From Amphiura filiformis (lineage: Eukaryota; Echinodermata; Ophiuroidea; Amphilepidida; Amphiuridae), in contig NC_092635.1 in the NCBI RefSeq assembly GCF_039555335.1, positions 55,371,755-55,435,754 on the forward strand: a stretch of DNA of 64,000 nt, read 5' to 3'. The position numbers and the translations under genes are program-made. This document shows, piece after piece, positions 28,501 through 43,000 of this stretch (the stretch's first letter is position 1; the number at the start of each line of letters is the position of its first letter). A model generated the notes under the pieces. It was not told where the DNA came from. It did not search any database and saw nothing but the letters and a program-made list of their open reading frames with translations.

Positions 28501-31004
28501 TATTGAAGATATGGATTTTTTTCCCAAAACACCAAAAAAAAAATTAGGTCTTTTTGGGAAAAAATCCATATCTTCAATATGAAAGGTCAAAATTTTCAAT
28601 TGACCGTCGGCTTTTCCTCCCAGCTACATACACTTTAAGAATATATCATTAGATTTATATAATTTACTTCGAGGACTGTTATATATCAAAAATTTGAAAA
28701 ATATCAAATTTTTATAATTTGTCATAAAATTTGTATTATATTGTGATTTTCAAAAAATGAAAATTATTTGATATCAGAAAGACATGCTTCAGATTCAGAA
28801 TGCAATTCGATAGGTCTGAGGTGCTCTCATGTCCCTCAAAAAATACTGTCGAAACGCAATAAACGCTCATTTTAGATCCCTTAAGCACTGACAGAATTTA
28901 GAACAATTGAATTTATGAGAGCAACTTACCTTGATAACATCAAAGGACTTGACCTTGCCAGTGTGCCGTACATGAGGTCCACGACATAAGTCTATGAGTG
29001 GTCCACACCTGTGAGGATACAACCAACCATTTTTATATCACTCATACATAAATTCTAGACAGTTCATTGGTTGATTACCATTTATCATTTTTACTATCAG
29101 CCTCTCCGTGTGATAGTCTTTACCATCATAGTGCCTGCCGTAGTGCGCCTGCGCCAAGCCATGCGCTGACTCTTAGACTCTCCGATTTAGTTATGGGGTG
29201 GATCCCAAAATGTGAAGTATATATATATATCACGGCAAAACATGGTGTTATGTTTATGAAAAAATGTATTTCCTACCTTAAATAGTATTTTAGTAATAGA
29301 ATTTATTTATGTATGAGTGATATAAAACAAATATTAACTGTCTTAAATTTGTGTAATGGTCAAAATATAATCACTCGGTGAAACCATCACACTCATATAC
29401 AGTTAATATTTATATAACATTACATCGCTTCCTACTTACTGCTGCAATATTGTCTGGGGCACGGACAAATTCTAAAATTTTCCAAAAATGTTTCAACCTA
29501 CATTTATATAGTATTAGGCCAAGTAAAAAATAAAACATGTTTCACGTCCCGATTTTCGAAAAAAAGGAGGAAGAGGGGGCTTTTTATTTTCTATTTTTTA
29601 TCGCAAAATTGGTGTAAATACCCATACTTAGAGCTGTTTTAGCGTATACAATAATGCCTAGAAAAAGGAGGAGGCCCTTTTTTATTTGTTGTTCTGGGAG
29701 TTACACCCCCTCTAATGATCACAAAACCTTCCCAAAATGTTTCTTGTATCTTAACAAGGCTATAGAAAGCATCCCAACTTCCTAGACATATTTTTTTAAT
29801 ATATTTGAGGAAACCACAAAAAAGGAAGCGGGAGGGGACGTGAAACATGTTTATTTTTTTATTTGGCCTTAACTTATGAAGCAACATAAACAGGCAGATT
29901 AGATTGGGGCAACATGTCCTTTTTTTCTTCACATGCACAATGTATGCAGTTCACATAAATTTTATTGCCTATTGACCCAAATTTTGTTTTGCCAAAGACC
30001 GCTGTGTACCTACAGCCTAAGATCTACAGGAGTGTGAGAGGCCACAGACCAAAAAGAGGAAAATTACTATAAAAAAAAGTTGAAAAACAACGTAAAATCA
30101 GGGTAAAATGCCAAATATAGGCTGAAAATAAAAGGAAACACATAAATCTTGTCAACCAAAAATGAGGAAATCAGCTGAAAAGAACTCTTACATCCCTGGA
30201 TATACCAACGCCCCCTACCCCCTGGCAACGCCACTGCTACATGTATGGCAAAACATTAAGGTCAATACTTGAAATGCAGGGGGGGGAGGATTAACTAGAA
30301 CTGACCTGTATACAGTGGTGGTTGCAGTGTGGATCTTTTCATTGATAATTCTCTTCTTGAATTCATTGTACTGAAAAATATAAAACCAGTAACAAATTAA
30401 AAGTTAGTTTACTATGCAAATCCCCATATCTGTAAATGCTCTAAATTATATAAAGAAAGACTGTGTGATAGATTGACACACTAGTCATCCCAAACTTCAG
30501 CACATTTTTACAGAAAGGAAATTAAGTTTCTTCCAACTTTACACATTTAGCAGATATGCATGAGGACTTGAGGAGAGATAGTGCCACATTTTATTGATAT
30601 ACTGTACATTATTTTCATGATCAATTTAGTACTTCTCATTGGTCATCAATATCACATATGTGACCCTCGGCACAACTGAGCCCGGATGTCGCCAGTGCCA
30701 CTATTGAGATATGCTCCATCGAACTTAACAATAAACAATAGGAAACAAAGGATTTATTGACTGTTTTATTGATTTTCACTACTTAAATGTCAAGTACTAT
30801 AGACATGATATACATCATTTTAAAGCTAATTTTAAGCAGAATATTTTGGTTGAATATCTCAAAAATGATGATTGGCGACTTCAGGGCTCAGTTGTGCCGA
30901 GGGGTCACATATACCTTTTATGGCAACTACCCACGGTATTAAAGTACCGGTACTTGATAAACAGGGGAAGTATAAAAAAAGCAAACAAAACAAAAACAAT
31001 AAAT

Positions 31005-31035
<31 letters not shown>

Positions 31036-34000
31036 GCATCTTACCTCAAACATCTTGAGTAGATCCTCCTTGGTCATCTCTAATCTTACAAATGGTTGTT
31101 TCTCTTTCTGTATTTTCCTCACTAAGTCATTCAATGATTTAAACTCATTGCTAGAAACTTGCCTGTACACAGAATATCAAAACATTTTATTAGTAAACCA
31201 TTAGTTTGGTTTATGATAGATAATTATGCAGTACCTGTTCGAAATGGAACAGTCAAGAATGTATTACTCCCGGGGTATTACTTCATAGAACACAGGTGTC
31301 TCACTTACTCACTATGCAAGTATCAGATGTGGCAGTGGGAGATTTTCTACCTATGCTTGTCAGTTGTTGGACTCCCATATCGTCGCTGTTCCTTCAAAAC
31401 CTCGTAATTCCCATAGCTGCTAGGTGTTAAATATGTACAATATGATATATTATATTGTACATATTCAACACCTAGCAGCTATTGGATTTAATATGGTTTT
31501 GAAGGAACAGCGATGATATGTTGATATAAAAGGCAGGTAGACTTCCTGCATTATAAAATCACGTCATCATGCTCTATTAGTAAGAGCAATATGAAATGGA
31601 AAATTATTGTTTAAACTTCTATTCAACACTCACAAGAGTACTTTCATTGGCTCCACTAGTATCTTCAGGCGGATGTTATTCCTCAAGATCTTTTGTTGCC
31701 AGTAACGTCGCTGAGATACATTCAATGACGTCACAGGAAGATGCTGGTTGAGCCAGTGGAAGCATTCTGGTGAGTGTTACTACCAATTTTGTAGCGTTGA
31801 AGTTTAACAAATAATTTATTATTTAGTCGTTTATAATACATATAAGTGAATGTATTTGAGGGTGATTGAAGTATCTATTATTGCATAGAATCAAATAACA
31901 TGAAGCATACGACTATATAATACCGTTTGGCTTTTGTTGCTTCTATCCTAATATCCACCCCCTACACACACAACTACACCAACTACAGGGTTAACGGTGC
32001 CTGGTTAAAGCAGGGGGTCCAGTGGAAGCTATTTGGACCCCTTAACCATCCCCTTTAGTCTGAAAACAAGGGATCCAAACCTGAAAACAAAGGGTCCAAA
32101 ACTCCAAAATCTTTCAAACATAAAGAAATGTAAACATTAACTAAAAAAGTGAAAAAATAATAAAGTTGTATTTGCTTTGTTTGTTTATTTAATTTTATTT
32201 ATTATTTTTTTATATTTATTTCTTTCCTTCTTTTGCTTTATTGTAATTTGCCTGGTATGTCTACCACCTGCTGACCAATAATAATTATTTTGAAAAAAAC
32301 ACTGCCATCTTATATGTAATTAAGAGAATACTTCCCTCTATTATAATAATAATCCAGAGGCTATAAACATACAATATGGTAGACAGAAAACTGCAGTTTG
32401 TTTGAGTTTTCAATACCAAACACCAGTGTTTTATGTTACAATTCCAAAATCCTTCTCGCCTTTAATCTTCTTCTCCTCAAGTCTTCTTATTCCTAGATCC
32501 TCTTCTACTTCTTAATTCTTTTTCTCCTCTTTATCTCTTCCACCTTCTCCTCATCCTCCTTCCCTTCCCTGTTTCTCTCTGTGGTGAACTTGCTATAATT
32601 ATATTGAAGTAAATCAATCAATAATTCACAATTTTAGGGGTTCAGTTGCTTATGTGTATAATGCAATTTTGCAAACTTTTGAGGCCAGTTTATGTAAGTT
32701 TTGCAAGCCTAAAATAATGCCCGGCCGCGATATGAACAGAAAATCGGCGGCGCCGAGCCTTGTTTTTTCCGATAAACAACAATTTTTGTGGGGTGACAAA
32801 TTTATTTAAATAAATAGTTAACATTGTTAAATTGGGAGGTTTTTTATTTGTACACAGTAAATCAGGCTGCAATTTAGATGCGTGTGTCCACTTGATATTT
32901 TTTGGACTCCCTAACCCCCCTGGATTTAGAGATTCAGTGCGTACATATTACCTAATTTTCAAATTCTGCTTCCGGGACGCCATGACGCATTAAAATGCGA
33001 CCTGACCAACTATGTTATACACACCTTCCTTCCAAGAACATATCATAGTAGAATCCATTCTCAATAGGGGGTCCATAGCATAGACATCCTCCATAATGTC
33101 TTTCCATAGCTTCACCAAGCATATGGGCACTGGAATGCCAGAACACCTGTTGCCCCTCATCATTGTCAAATTTTAACACAGCTAGACTGGTGTCCTCTTC
33201 TAAAGGCCTATCTAAATCCCATAAGACACCGTTGACCTTGGCAATCACTGCATTGTCTGCAAGACCTTGGCTGAAATAAATAACAAGGAAGGCATGGCCA
33301 TTTAAATTACAAATGGTATGTGCAACTTACTACTTTCGGGATCTGTTGCTATAGTATACTATCCAGAGAGGCTGACTCAGCAAATGATATAAGCCTGATA
33401 TACTTTTGGGGCCCCACACATTCTATCATACCAATAACATAGTTTCCTTGAAATGATTACAAAATATGCATTTGTGGATGTTCATAATTGTGACCATCCA
33501 GCACAACTGAGCCCTGAAGTTGCCAATCATCATTTTTGAGATATTAAACCAAAATATTCTGCTTGAAATTAGCTTTAAATGATGTATATCATGTCTATAG
33601 TACTTGACATTTAAGTAGTGAAAAATCAATAAAACAGTCAATAAATCCTTTGTTTCCTATTGTTTATTGTCAAGTTCAATGGAGCATATCTCAATAGTGG
33701 CACTGGAGACATCCGGGCTCAGTGGATGGTCACATTTTGATATGAGAAAGGTTTTTAACACAAGTCTCCACATTTTGTTCACACTGAAAACAAACCTTTT
33801 TATTTTTGGGCCTAAATATTCATTGATTTAGGTAGCATAGCATAAACACACTGTAACATAAGACCTCACTGTGTCCAGTAAAAAAATAATAGCTCTGATT
33901 CAAAACCCTGAAAATAAATTATCTACATGTCTACAATTATAAACAAGATAACTATGCCAAATTGTACTGGTGCCATACCAGCTGTTACATTGCTAGTATC

Positions 34001-37000
34001 CCAAGGATTTGCAGCCATAGCTCAGTAACCAATTCAACAGGGCATGTGATGCTTGTAACACATTGTGAATTTGAATTTAACGACATGCTCCACTCCAATG
34101 TTTGAGTGTGGTATGCATGTTTGAGCCCCCGAAGATTGCACATGTATAGGCTAATTAGAATACTGCACCTATATTGAGCTGCATTAAAATTGTTGTTGCA
34201 ATGTTCAAAAAACATTGACCATGAAATAAAAACGACATGCTCCACTCCAATGTTTGAGTGTGGTATGCATGTTTGAGCCCCCGAAGATTGCATATGTAGG
34301 CTAATTAGAATACTGCACCTATATTGAGCTGCATTAAAAATTAAGTTGTTGCAATGTTCAAAAAAACATTGACCATGAAATAAAAACATTGACTATAATT
34401 GAAGTCAACAAAATGACTTTATGAGATAATAAGTATAACATATATTTAAAATCTTTTAATACTTCAAAGCTTTAAAATCATACCAATCTTATATCAGTTT
34501 TAGCAGTAACATATACTGTGATTTCACTGACTTGGTTGTTATTTTACTCCTTTAATAATCAAGAAATTATGAAGTGTTAGAATATTACTATTTAATTCCC
34601 TTTTCATGTCAAGAACATTGACAATTTGATGATTTCAATGTTGTCAATGTTAATAGATTGAAAACATTGATTAACCCTAACCGCCTAAGGGCTTTTTGGC
34701 GACGGGAAGGGAAAGAAGGAAAGAATAAAGAGAGAAAAGAAAGAAAGAAGTTGTTTGCTCTGGGTGGGATTCAAACCAGAGACCCTTCGCATGCCAAGCA
34801 CTCGGTCGGCGACACTTTGCCACGGGTCTCAGCGCATATATCAAGTAGTATTTTGTAGTATACAGGAGGGTTAGGGTTAAGTCAATGTTGAAAAAAATTG
34901 ATATTTTTCAATACATTGAAATATCTCAACACCTTATCAAAAATAATGGGGCGTATTTAGGGACCCTTATTTTTTCAATGATGACAATGATATAATTGTA
35001 CAATAATAGTACTGTATAAAACATAAATCCATGATTTGTTTTAATGCTTTTGGCATAAATTGAAATTATGCCATTTGCATGTTTGAGTAACCTACCTGAT
35101 ACCACACGCTACTTCATAGGGTGTAGTACGCCATGATTGGCCTTCCACTACCTTGCCATCTGGTAATGTGATTTTAATGGCAGATGGGGTCTTGGCTGAA
35201 AGAAATTGAACAAAATTTACATACACATGATATATAAGGCGATAAAACATAGTGTGTACTTCTGTGGATATTTGATACATGTGTGTTTGAGTATGCTCTC
35301 ATGTTCAGTTGTTAACACAATATCACCTGGACTCAAAACATTGCTATCCTGTGTGAATGTTTGTGGGATTTTTCTTCAATGTCACCATATGACACATTTT
35401 TAAATGTGTCATGGTGTTAAAACATCATAAGAATTAAGATGTTAAAACATCTTATACCCAAAGATGCTGGGTGACATGAACCACTGGAATTGTTTGTACT
35501 TCTTTGCTATCATAGTGATGTATGGTAAAAAATCTCTATGGAATAATAGCATGTTGAAACAACTCCTTCTTTTGTAAAATATGTTATTGCTAATAGTTAA
35601 CATAGCTATTTCCTTGAAAAAACAAACAAAGAAACAAATACTGTATTGTTTCTAATAAGCGTCCAATATTTATTAAACGCCCACCCCAAAAATTGTCCAA
35701 AATGAAAATTGATAAAGAAATAAAATTTACCATTTATTTAACCCAAATATACATGAAAAGAATGTTAGCTCATTTTGAGGTCTCACTGGATACTATAGAC
35801 AATTAATTTCTCATGATGATAAGCCATTCAGCTCATTCTTAGGTCTCACTGGATACTATAGACAATTAATTTCTCATGATGATAAGCCATTCAGCTCATT
35901 CTTAGGTCTCACTGGATACTATAGACAATTAATTTCTCATGATGATAAGCTATTCAGCTCATTCTTAGGTCTCACTGGATACTATAGACAATTAATTTCT
36001 CATGATGATAAGCCATTCAGCTCATTCTTAGGTCTCACTGGATACTACAGACAATTAATTTCTCATGATGATAAGCTATTCAGCTCATTCTTAGGTCTCA
36101 CTGGATACTATAGACAATTAATTTCTCATGATGATAAGCTATTCAGCTCATTTTTAGGTCTCACTGGATACTATAGACAATTAATTTCTCATGATGATAA
36201 GCTATTCAGCTCATTTTTAGGTCTCACTGGATACTATAGACAATTAATTTCTCATGATGATAAGCTATTCAGCTCATTCTTAGGTCTCACTGGATACTAT
36301 AGACAATTAATTTCTCATGATGATAAGCTATTCAGCTCATTTTTAGGTCTCACTGGATACTATAGACAATTAATTTCTCATGATGATAAGCCATTCAGCT
36401 CATTCTTAGGTCTCACTGGATACTATAGACAATTAATTTCTCATGATGATAAGCCATTCAGCTCATTCTTAGGTCTCACTGGATACTATAGACAATTAAT
36501 TTCTCATGATGATAAGCCATTCAGCTCATTCTTAGGTCTCACTGGATACTATAGACAATTAATTTCTCATGATGATAAGCTATTCAGCTCATTCTTAGGT
36601 CTCACTGGATACTATAGACAATTAATTTCTCATGATGATAAGCTATTCAGCTCATTCTTAGGTCTCACTGGATACTATAGACAATTAATTTCTCATGATG
36701 ATAAGCCATTCAGCTCATTCTTAGGTCTCACTGGATACTATAGACAATTAATTTCTCATGATGATAAGCCATTCAGCTCATTCTTAGGTCTCACTGGATA
36801 CTATAGACAATTAATTTCTCATGATGATAAGCTATTCAGCTCATTCTTAGGTCTCACTGGATACTACAGACAATTAATTTCTCATGATGATAACCCGGTG
36901 GGTTCAGTCTTCACTGACAATGTGTACGCATGATGGTTCCAATTAGGGGTACTTTTCAAGAAATGTCCGCGGAATTTTCGAGGACAAAATTGTTCGCATT

Positions 37001-40000
37001 GTCCAAATTAGGGGTGTTTTGGAGCAAAATTGTCCTTGAAATGGAAAATAGGGTGTATTTCTAGGACTTTCGTCCGCGTTTTACCGCTACAGTTTTCGTT
37101 ATTGTCCTCATTTCCCCGTGAAATAGGGGGGAAATTCAAACGCGTCCTTGAAATGGTAAAAATAGGGGTATTGTAACAGGAAAACCGGGAGGGGATTATG
37201 AGAATAATATGAGGGCGATAGACCATGTTTACGGACGGGCCGGACCCGTGCTGGGGACGACAACATGAAAATGAACGGCCTAATTATAGTAAGCAGACGA
37301 AACACAAGATGTAGAATGTTCACAGTTCTCATATTATTATTTCTTTTCATCACTGGATTTCATCAACAGCAATAGCTGTCTACACAAAGTCGTAGTCAAA
37401 GCCGTAAGTTAATACAATGTTTTTGTGTGGACTTACGTGCTGTAATGAGGATAGAAATGACAAGGCATTTATACATAAGCTTACAAAGGACAAATGCCTA
37501 CCTGTTATTTAGGCCTAAAGTTTAACGCAACCTAACAAGATACAGAAAGGGAGTCTTTAAAAATAGAGGGTGTTATTTTTAACACCAAATTACGAGCACC
37601 AGGCCAGCCGACCTCAAGCATTAAATACCTATTCGAAAACATGCATTAAATATCACGCGGCTTATGCCTAGGCTTCTTCATGCCTTAGACATGCGTGCAT
37701 ACACTGCCATACAGTATTGAAATAATGATAATTTGGCAAGACTCCATTTGCGTTCATGCGGGTTGTTTATTATTTTAGATGTTCAAATGTTGACACAGGA
37801 AGATTTTGATTTATAATAATGAGGGGGATGTTATTTAGCTTAAAAGTACATGGCTCGGTTCTATGACAGAGATATGGTTCACTACAATGGCTGAGGTAAA
37901 AGCTTAACCAATGCACGCACACTGCATAGGCCAAACGATCTATGCTAAGCTTAAACCAAATATTAAAAACCCTGGTAAACCTTTGCTTCATCCGGCAGTA
38001 TCAGTCATCTTAAATGTGCATTGACACCTTGGAGCAAAGAAGCTCTCATAAATGGGTTTACGGCTGAAGATACCAGATATTATACAGCAAAGACTCAACC
38101 TTTTGCACCGCCATTGTAGTAACCACATCTCCATCAGGAACCTGCAGGAGGCCTATCAGCCTCCATATCATCAGCGAGCCGGCTTACAATACATAAAAAG
38201 TTACATGTCCAGATTTGATTTAGTCATTAATTAGGCCTAAAATTTAGTACCAAATACCGGATTTATATGGGCCACTGCCGGCATGGCAGTGGCTTTTCTA
38301 ACCCTTTTTACATCTCACCTGCAGATCTTCTGTCTGTTGAAATAGAAATCAACTGTAAATCTAAATAGCTCTAAATAAAAACTATGTCTCTCACGAATCA
38401 AGTCTGCTGTCGGAATGACGCTACTTGTTTTAAAAAGCGACGTAAAAGTCTGTCTCATTGCTCATGCGCAACTCCTCAGAATTAGCTGATTGGTTTAGCG
38501 CGGCAACTTCTAGCCAGGTTGACTCACCACAATAATATAGAGGGCGATGATCGTGCCAGGCAGCGTGGACATCATTGTAGTTGATTATGCTGAAATTTAA
38601 GGCCTACTTGTATTAATTATCTGATCATGCTGAATTTTAAGGTCTACATTTATATTAAAGAATTATTTAGTTAACCAGCACATTTATACCACACATTATA
38701 TAGTAATATAATACGCCTACGATAATTTAAATACATTTAACATAATGGCCAAAAGTAGCTTCATTACATTCCTCCCAATCGGGCGGAAGATTATTTCAGG
38801 GGAAATAATCTGACATACTACAAACAATAAAAATAATGAAGCGACTTTCTGAACCAGTAAGACTCACATGAAATCTTTATAAACAAGTACATCATCTGCA
38901 CACCACGGTAATCTACGAGGTTACTTCTACTACACACAGGTTAACTCACGCAGAGCTTATTTCCCACTGTCAGTACGTTTTAGTACCAGAAGCTTAACCT
39001 TCGTGCATCCTATTTTCTTCAAAACAACACAGTACTGAGAAAGACCTCACAGATCCACCATAAATGTCAACTGACGTACCCATACATTATGATTACTCTG
39101 ACCATATCCCAACTTACCAAAATGTTTCTGAATTTGTATCTTAAGGATCGACCTTTTACACGGTTTCACATTCATACCTGTTTGTACCTTTGTTTACATC
39201 CTGCAGCTGGAAATACGGTCAAAGGTCATCCGAAATTTGCAGGATTTAACAAAAGAAACATTCTATATTTAAGCGAACATTCTAAATTTTTATTATTGTT
39301 TCTAAAACCAACAATTGAACAATACTCTTGAATTATTTCAAGGGTTCTTAGAAGAATTCAAACATATAACAATGTCACAAATTATGGCTGAGGAATCACG
39401 ATCAACAATTTTAGAGAAACAATCTGCACTGAGATTTCATGAGTGTCAAAGAAAACATTTGATGACAATACGCTGCAAGAGAAACTTTTATCAAAAAGTT
39501 TTGGTTGATACCCGCGTGGTTTAAAAACCAACTACCAGCCCATACTGGGAGCTCAAACAGGTCTCGTACCTTAAAAAAAAACATTCCTAAACCATGCTAA
39601 AGCATGTTAAATTCTTGCTTGAAAATTCAAGCAACTCTGACATCAGATTTAAAGCTAAAACCATGCAGTAATTGAAACCATTTGGAATCATCACGCCTCT
39701 CAGCCATAATTTTTTTTTATGAACAAAAACTGGTCAACTTCAAGTGCACCTGCCCAAGTAGCAAGTATTCGAAAGTCACCTGGTGTTAAAACATCAGGAC
39801 CTTTCTAAGCAAAAAAAATGATATTTAAAAGCTATTAAACCAGTATTTAAATGCCCCAAACAGTGGTGGTCGAACATGCCAGAGCAGCACGTATTCGGAT
39901 TACCATAGGCTTTCCTCACAACCTTTACTGTTAGCATTTAATAATAAAATTTATTTCCCTTGTCGGTTGTCATAAACAACCATCAAATATATATTTTGTT

Positions 40001-43000
40001 ACAAAGAGAACGCATCATGAAATACACATTCCTGAATATTATTATTTTTTTGGTATCTCCGAATTCGAAATCCAATAAACTCTGCCATTTAGCTTCCTGT
40101 TTGGTTGAGACAACATGTCGTGGTCGCAGCTCCGTTTGCTCATTTAACATCTATGGTTTGCTTGACAACTAGGGTTGGCCGCGTTGCCGATGGGCCGTAT
40201 CTGTACGGACGCGTTTTACCGTCCGCTAAAGTTGGAGGTGAATTCTTGTTCCGAAAACACTGCTTCCAGAGTTGACGTCATGAGGATAACCTCATATTTC
40301 TATTTAGATGAGGATAAACCCTCATATTTCTATTTAGATGAGGATAAACCCTCATATTTCTATTTAGATGAGGATAAACCCTCATATTTCTATTTTTATA
40401 AATTTTCTTTTATTATTTATTTACCAAGGGACTTATTTTGAAATCTGATAAAACAAAACAAACGATTTCTAACGTTTTTAATCACAAAAGTTTTATTTTT
40501 GCCACTTCCTGTTCAGACTGATAGACGTGTCATGCATATATTTCCTACGATGTATTATTTTAGTAGGCCTTGTTATCTGCTATTTATCTACTGATCCCAT
40601 ACCACTGGGGTTTATTTAGTATTTGTCCCCTTTTGACCGGGTTTCTGGGATATCAGCAGTCATAGGCCTAATGACTTATGACTCATAAAAATCATCGATT
40701 TCTTCGCTTATATAGATTCAGATATGTCCAGCTCTAGTTTTCTTATACGTTACCACCATCCATACGGTCTAAAATAGGCCTACGATTTATTTGTTCAACG
40801 CTGGTGTAGGCCTATATGACCGTCCCAGAAAGATTTTAATTTTTGGCACGCTCCCTTTTTCTTAGCAGGCCTAAAATACCAGATTCTACGGGCAACTTCA
40901 CATTTCTACCTGGAAATACCTCAGGGTGTAAACCCAGTGCTATACTCTGCACAGACGATCTGTAGGCCATATTTACATACGGGAGATAAAATCCCAGTCT
41001 TTCTGATTTTGTTGAGTATTTAATTTGAGCACCTGTTATAAGGTCCTGTTTTTATTTTCTAGTATACTCTTACGTACTCCTAACACGTCTACTATGAGCA
41101 TGAATACCATCATTGACTAAAAAGTTTACTTTCAACATTTACCTATAGATCTGAATGTATATTTTTTTTTGGAACTCCAAAAATACTTATAATATGGTAA
41201 ATCAGAACTTAAGCAATGGTTTACCAGCATCTTGATTTGGCAAGGGTATAGAAGTTACACATTTGGAGAACTTTTCTCCAATACACAACATGAACGCATT
41301 ACTGGTCTGTTACTGGCAAGGGCAGTATACATCCATCTATAATCGTTCCATCGGGGGCATCAACATTGTGGCTTGTTATGGAGGGTTTTACGTAGTCGTG
41401 GGTTTCAGCTTTTGTATGCATTTGGGACATTTTTGTACCCATTCAACGACCTCCCGATGCTGCCCCACCCACAAGTAGTGTTCCTTAACACGTTCGAAAA
41501 TTTTGTCTTGACCCAAATGCCCAGAACATCTCGCGATCGTGCAATTGTCGTAAGAAGCGCGCTTTTACGCAATCTTTCAGGAAACACTACCCTGGCATAT
41601 TTCAAGGAATCCCTAATCAACCGTATAAGGTACAACACACCTTCTGCTATACCAAGTCATCGCCAACATTCCCAATTTCTACAGAATGTTAGATTACGAG
41701 ACACGAGTACTCACTTCTTCCCATTTCGGTTTCTGAGTACTATCGGCGTAACATCTATAACCTACCCAATTTCGGGGTCTTATTGACGTTGTTTAAGTTC
41801 TTCTTTATTAAAACTCTGAATAACTGAATCACTATTTCCGACTTTAAAATCGGCTCAAGTAGCAAAAGCGGTCTCTTTATCAATTTTCTGAATTTCATCA
41901 CTTGGATTACCAACTCCTTTGGTTACACTTAATCACATTTCTCAGTAATCTCAAAGGTATAGGCTCAACAACTCCGCATAAAAATAGGGCATATCTATGA
42001 AGAATGCAGGAATAAGCATTAATTCACTCACATCAGGCGGCAATATCACATCTTGATTGCTAGCTATAATATACTACAACATTGCGATTCAATGAACTCG
42101 TCAATAGCATGGTGACTTGGGTAACTCCCCAAATGGTAACTCACCACTGACTAGATCTAAACAACCATAATGATGCGCACAGAAATCGTAGCCCAAGATA
42201 TCATCTATTACGGCTACCCATGCTCAATTGTTTTATTATCTACCGTATATCTAATTTGAAAATGCCTTTTCCTTTTAACTTCAATTTACACGCTAGCGGT
42301 CATCATGAACATGATGAAATGTCAAAAAACGGAGGTTTAAATGTGACAGGAGTTAATTCATAAATATTAGAATTCAGTGACAAATGATCCAGAATCAATA
42401 TCAAGATAAATCTACATCTTGAACCTTTTTGAAATATACGCACCATCCTTTCTCAGCTTAATGTTTTCATTCGCTGCAAAGGGTCTTTCCGGTGTTTAAC
42501 TCCGACCCTCGAGATCAACTTGATCTAATTTTTAGTGATAATTTGCTCTCTGATTTCTACGTGGGCAGTCTCTTTGGACATGACCCTTCTTATTGCAGAA
42601 GTAACATGTAGGCCTAATGGTGTTGGAGCTTGGGAATGGTTCTCTGACATGACGGGGTTGCTCAGAAAATTTCATATTCTTCATCATGTTTAACAGTTGC
42701 TCAAGTTGACCCTGAATGTTGCTCACCCTCTTATCAAGGCTAACTAGGCTACGGGCAACAGTTTCATCCGGTTTTCTGATCGGATAGATCGGCAAACCGA
42801 TACTACCTTTGTACCCCCAGTTTTTGAATTTCCGTTTTCTTCGCGAGCAGCTAGTTTAATTGCAGTGCGAATGGCTTCATCAAGGGTGTCAGGTTCTTTG
42901 AACTGTACCATATACTGAATATGAGGATCTCTAATTGCTTTCATGAAGTGATCTTTGGACATTAGCTCCAACATGTCAAATGAAGCATTGGGGTAAGCAT

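Noticed and set aside
29639-29938. 99-codon minus-strand ORF
   Set aside because: Covers the 354-bp MITE at 29516-29869; no family resemblance.
34735-34850. Functional tRNA gene on the minus strand
   Set aside because: A and B boxes are present, but the acceptor and T arms do not pair properly; SINE-like remnant preferred.
35768-36893. CRISPR-like appearance of the 63-bp array
   Set aside because: Units abut with no spacers, the window is clearly eukaryotic, and the unit encodes a reverse transcriptase motif.
38052-38234. ORF duplicated exactly at 45383-45604
   Set aside because: It lies antisense in both LTRs of the gypsy element, so duplication follows from the LTRs. No protein family recognised.
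41373-41786. 137-codon plus-strand ORF
   Set aside because: It is the antisense shadow of the gypsy integrase remnant, whose zinc-binding motif is on the minus strand.
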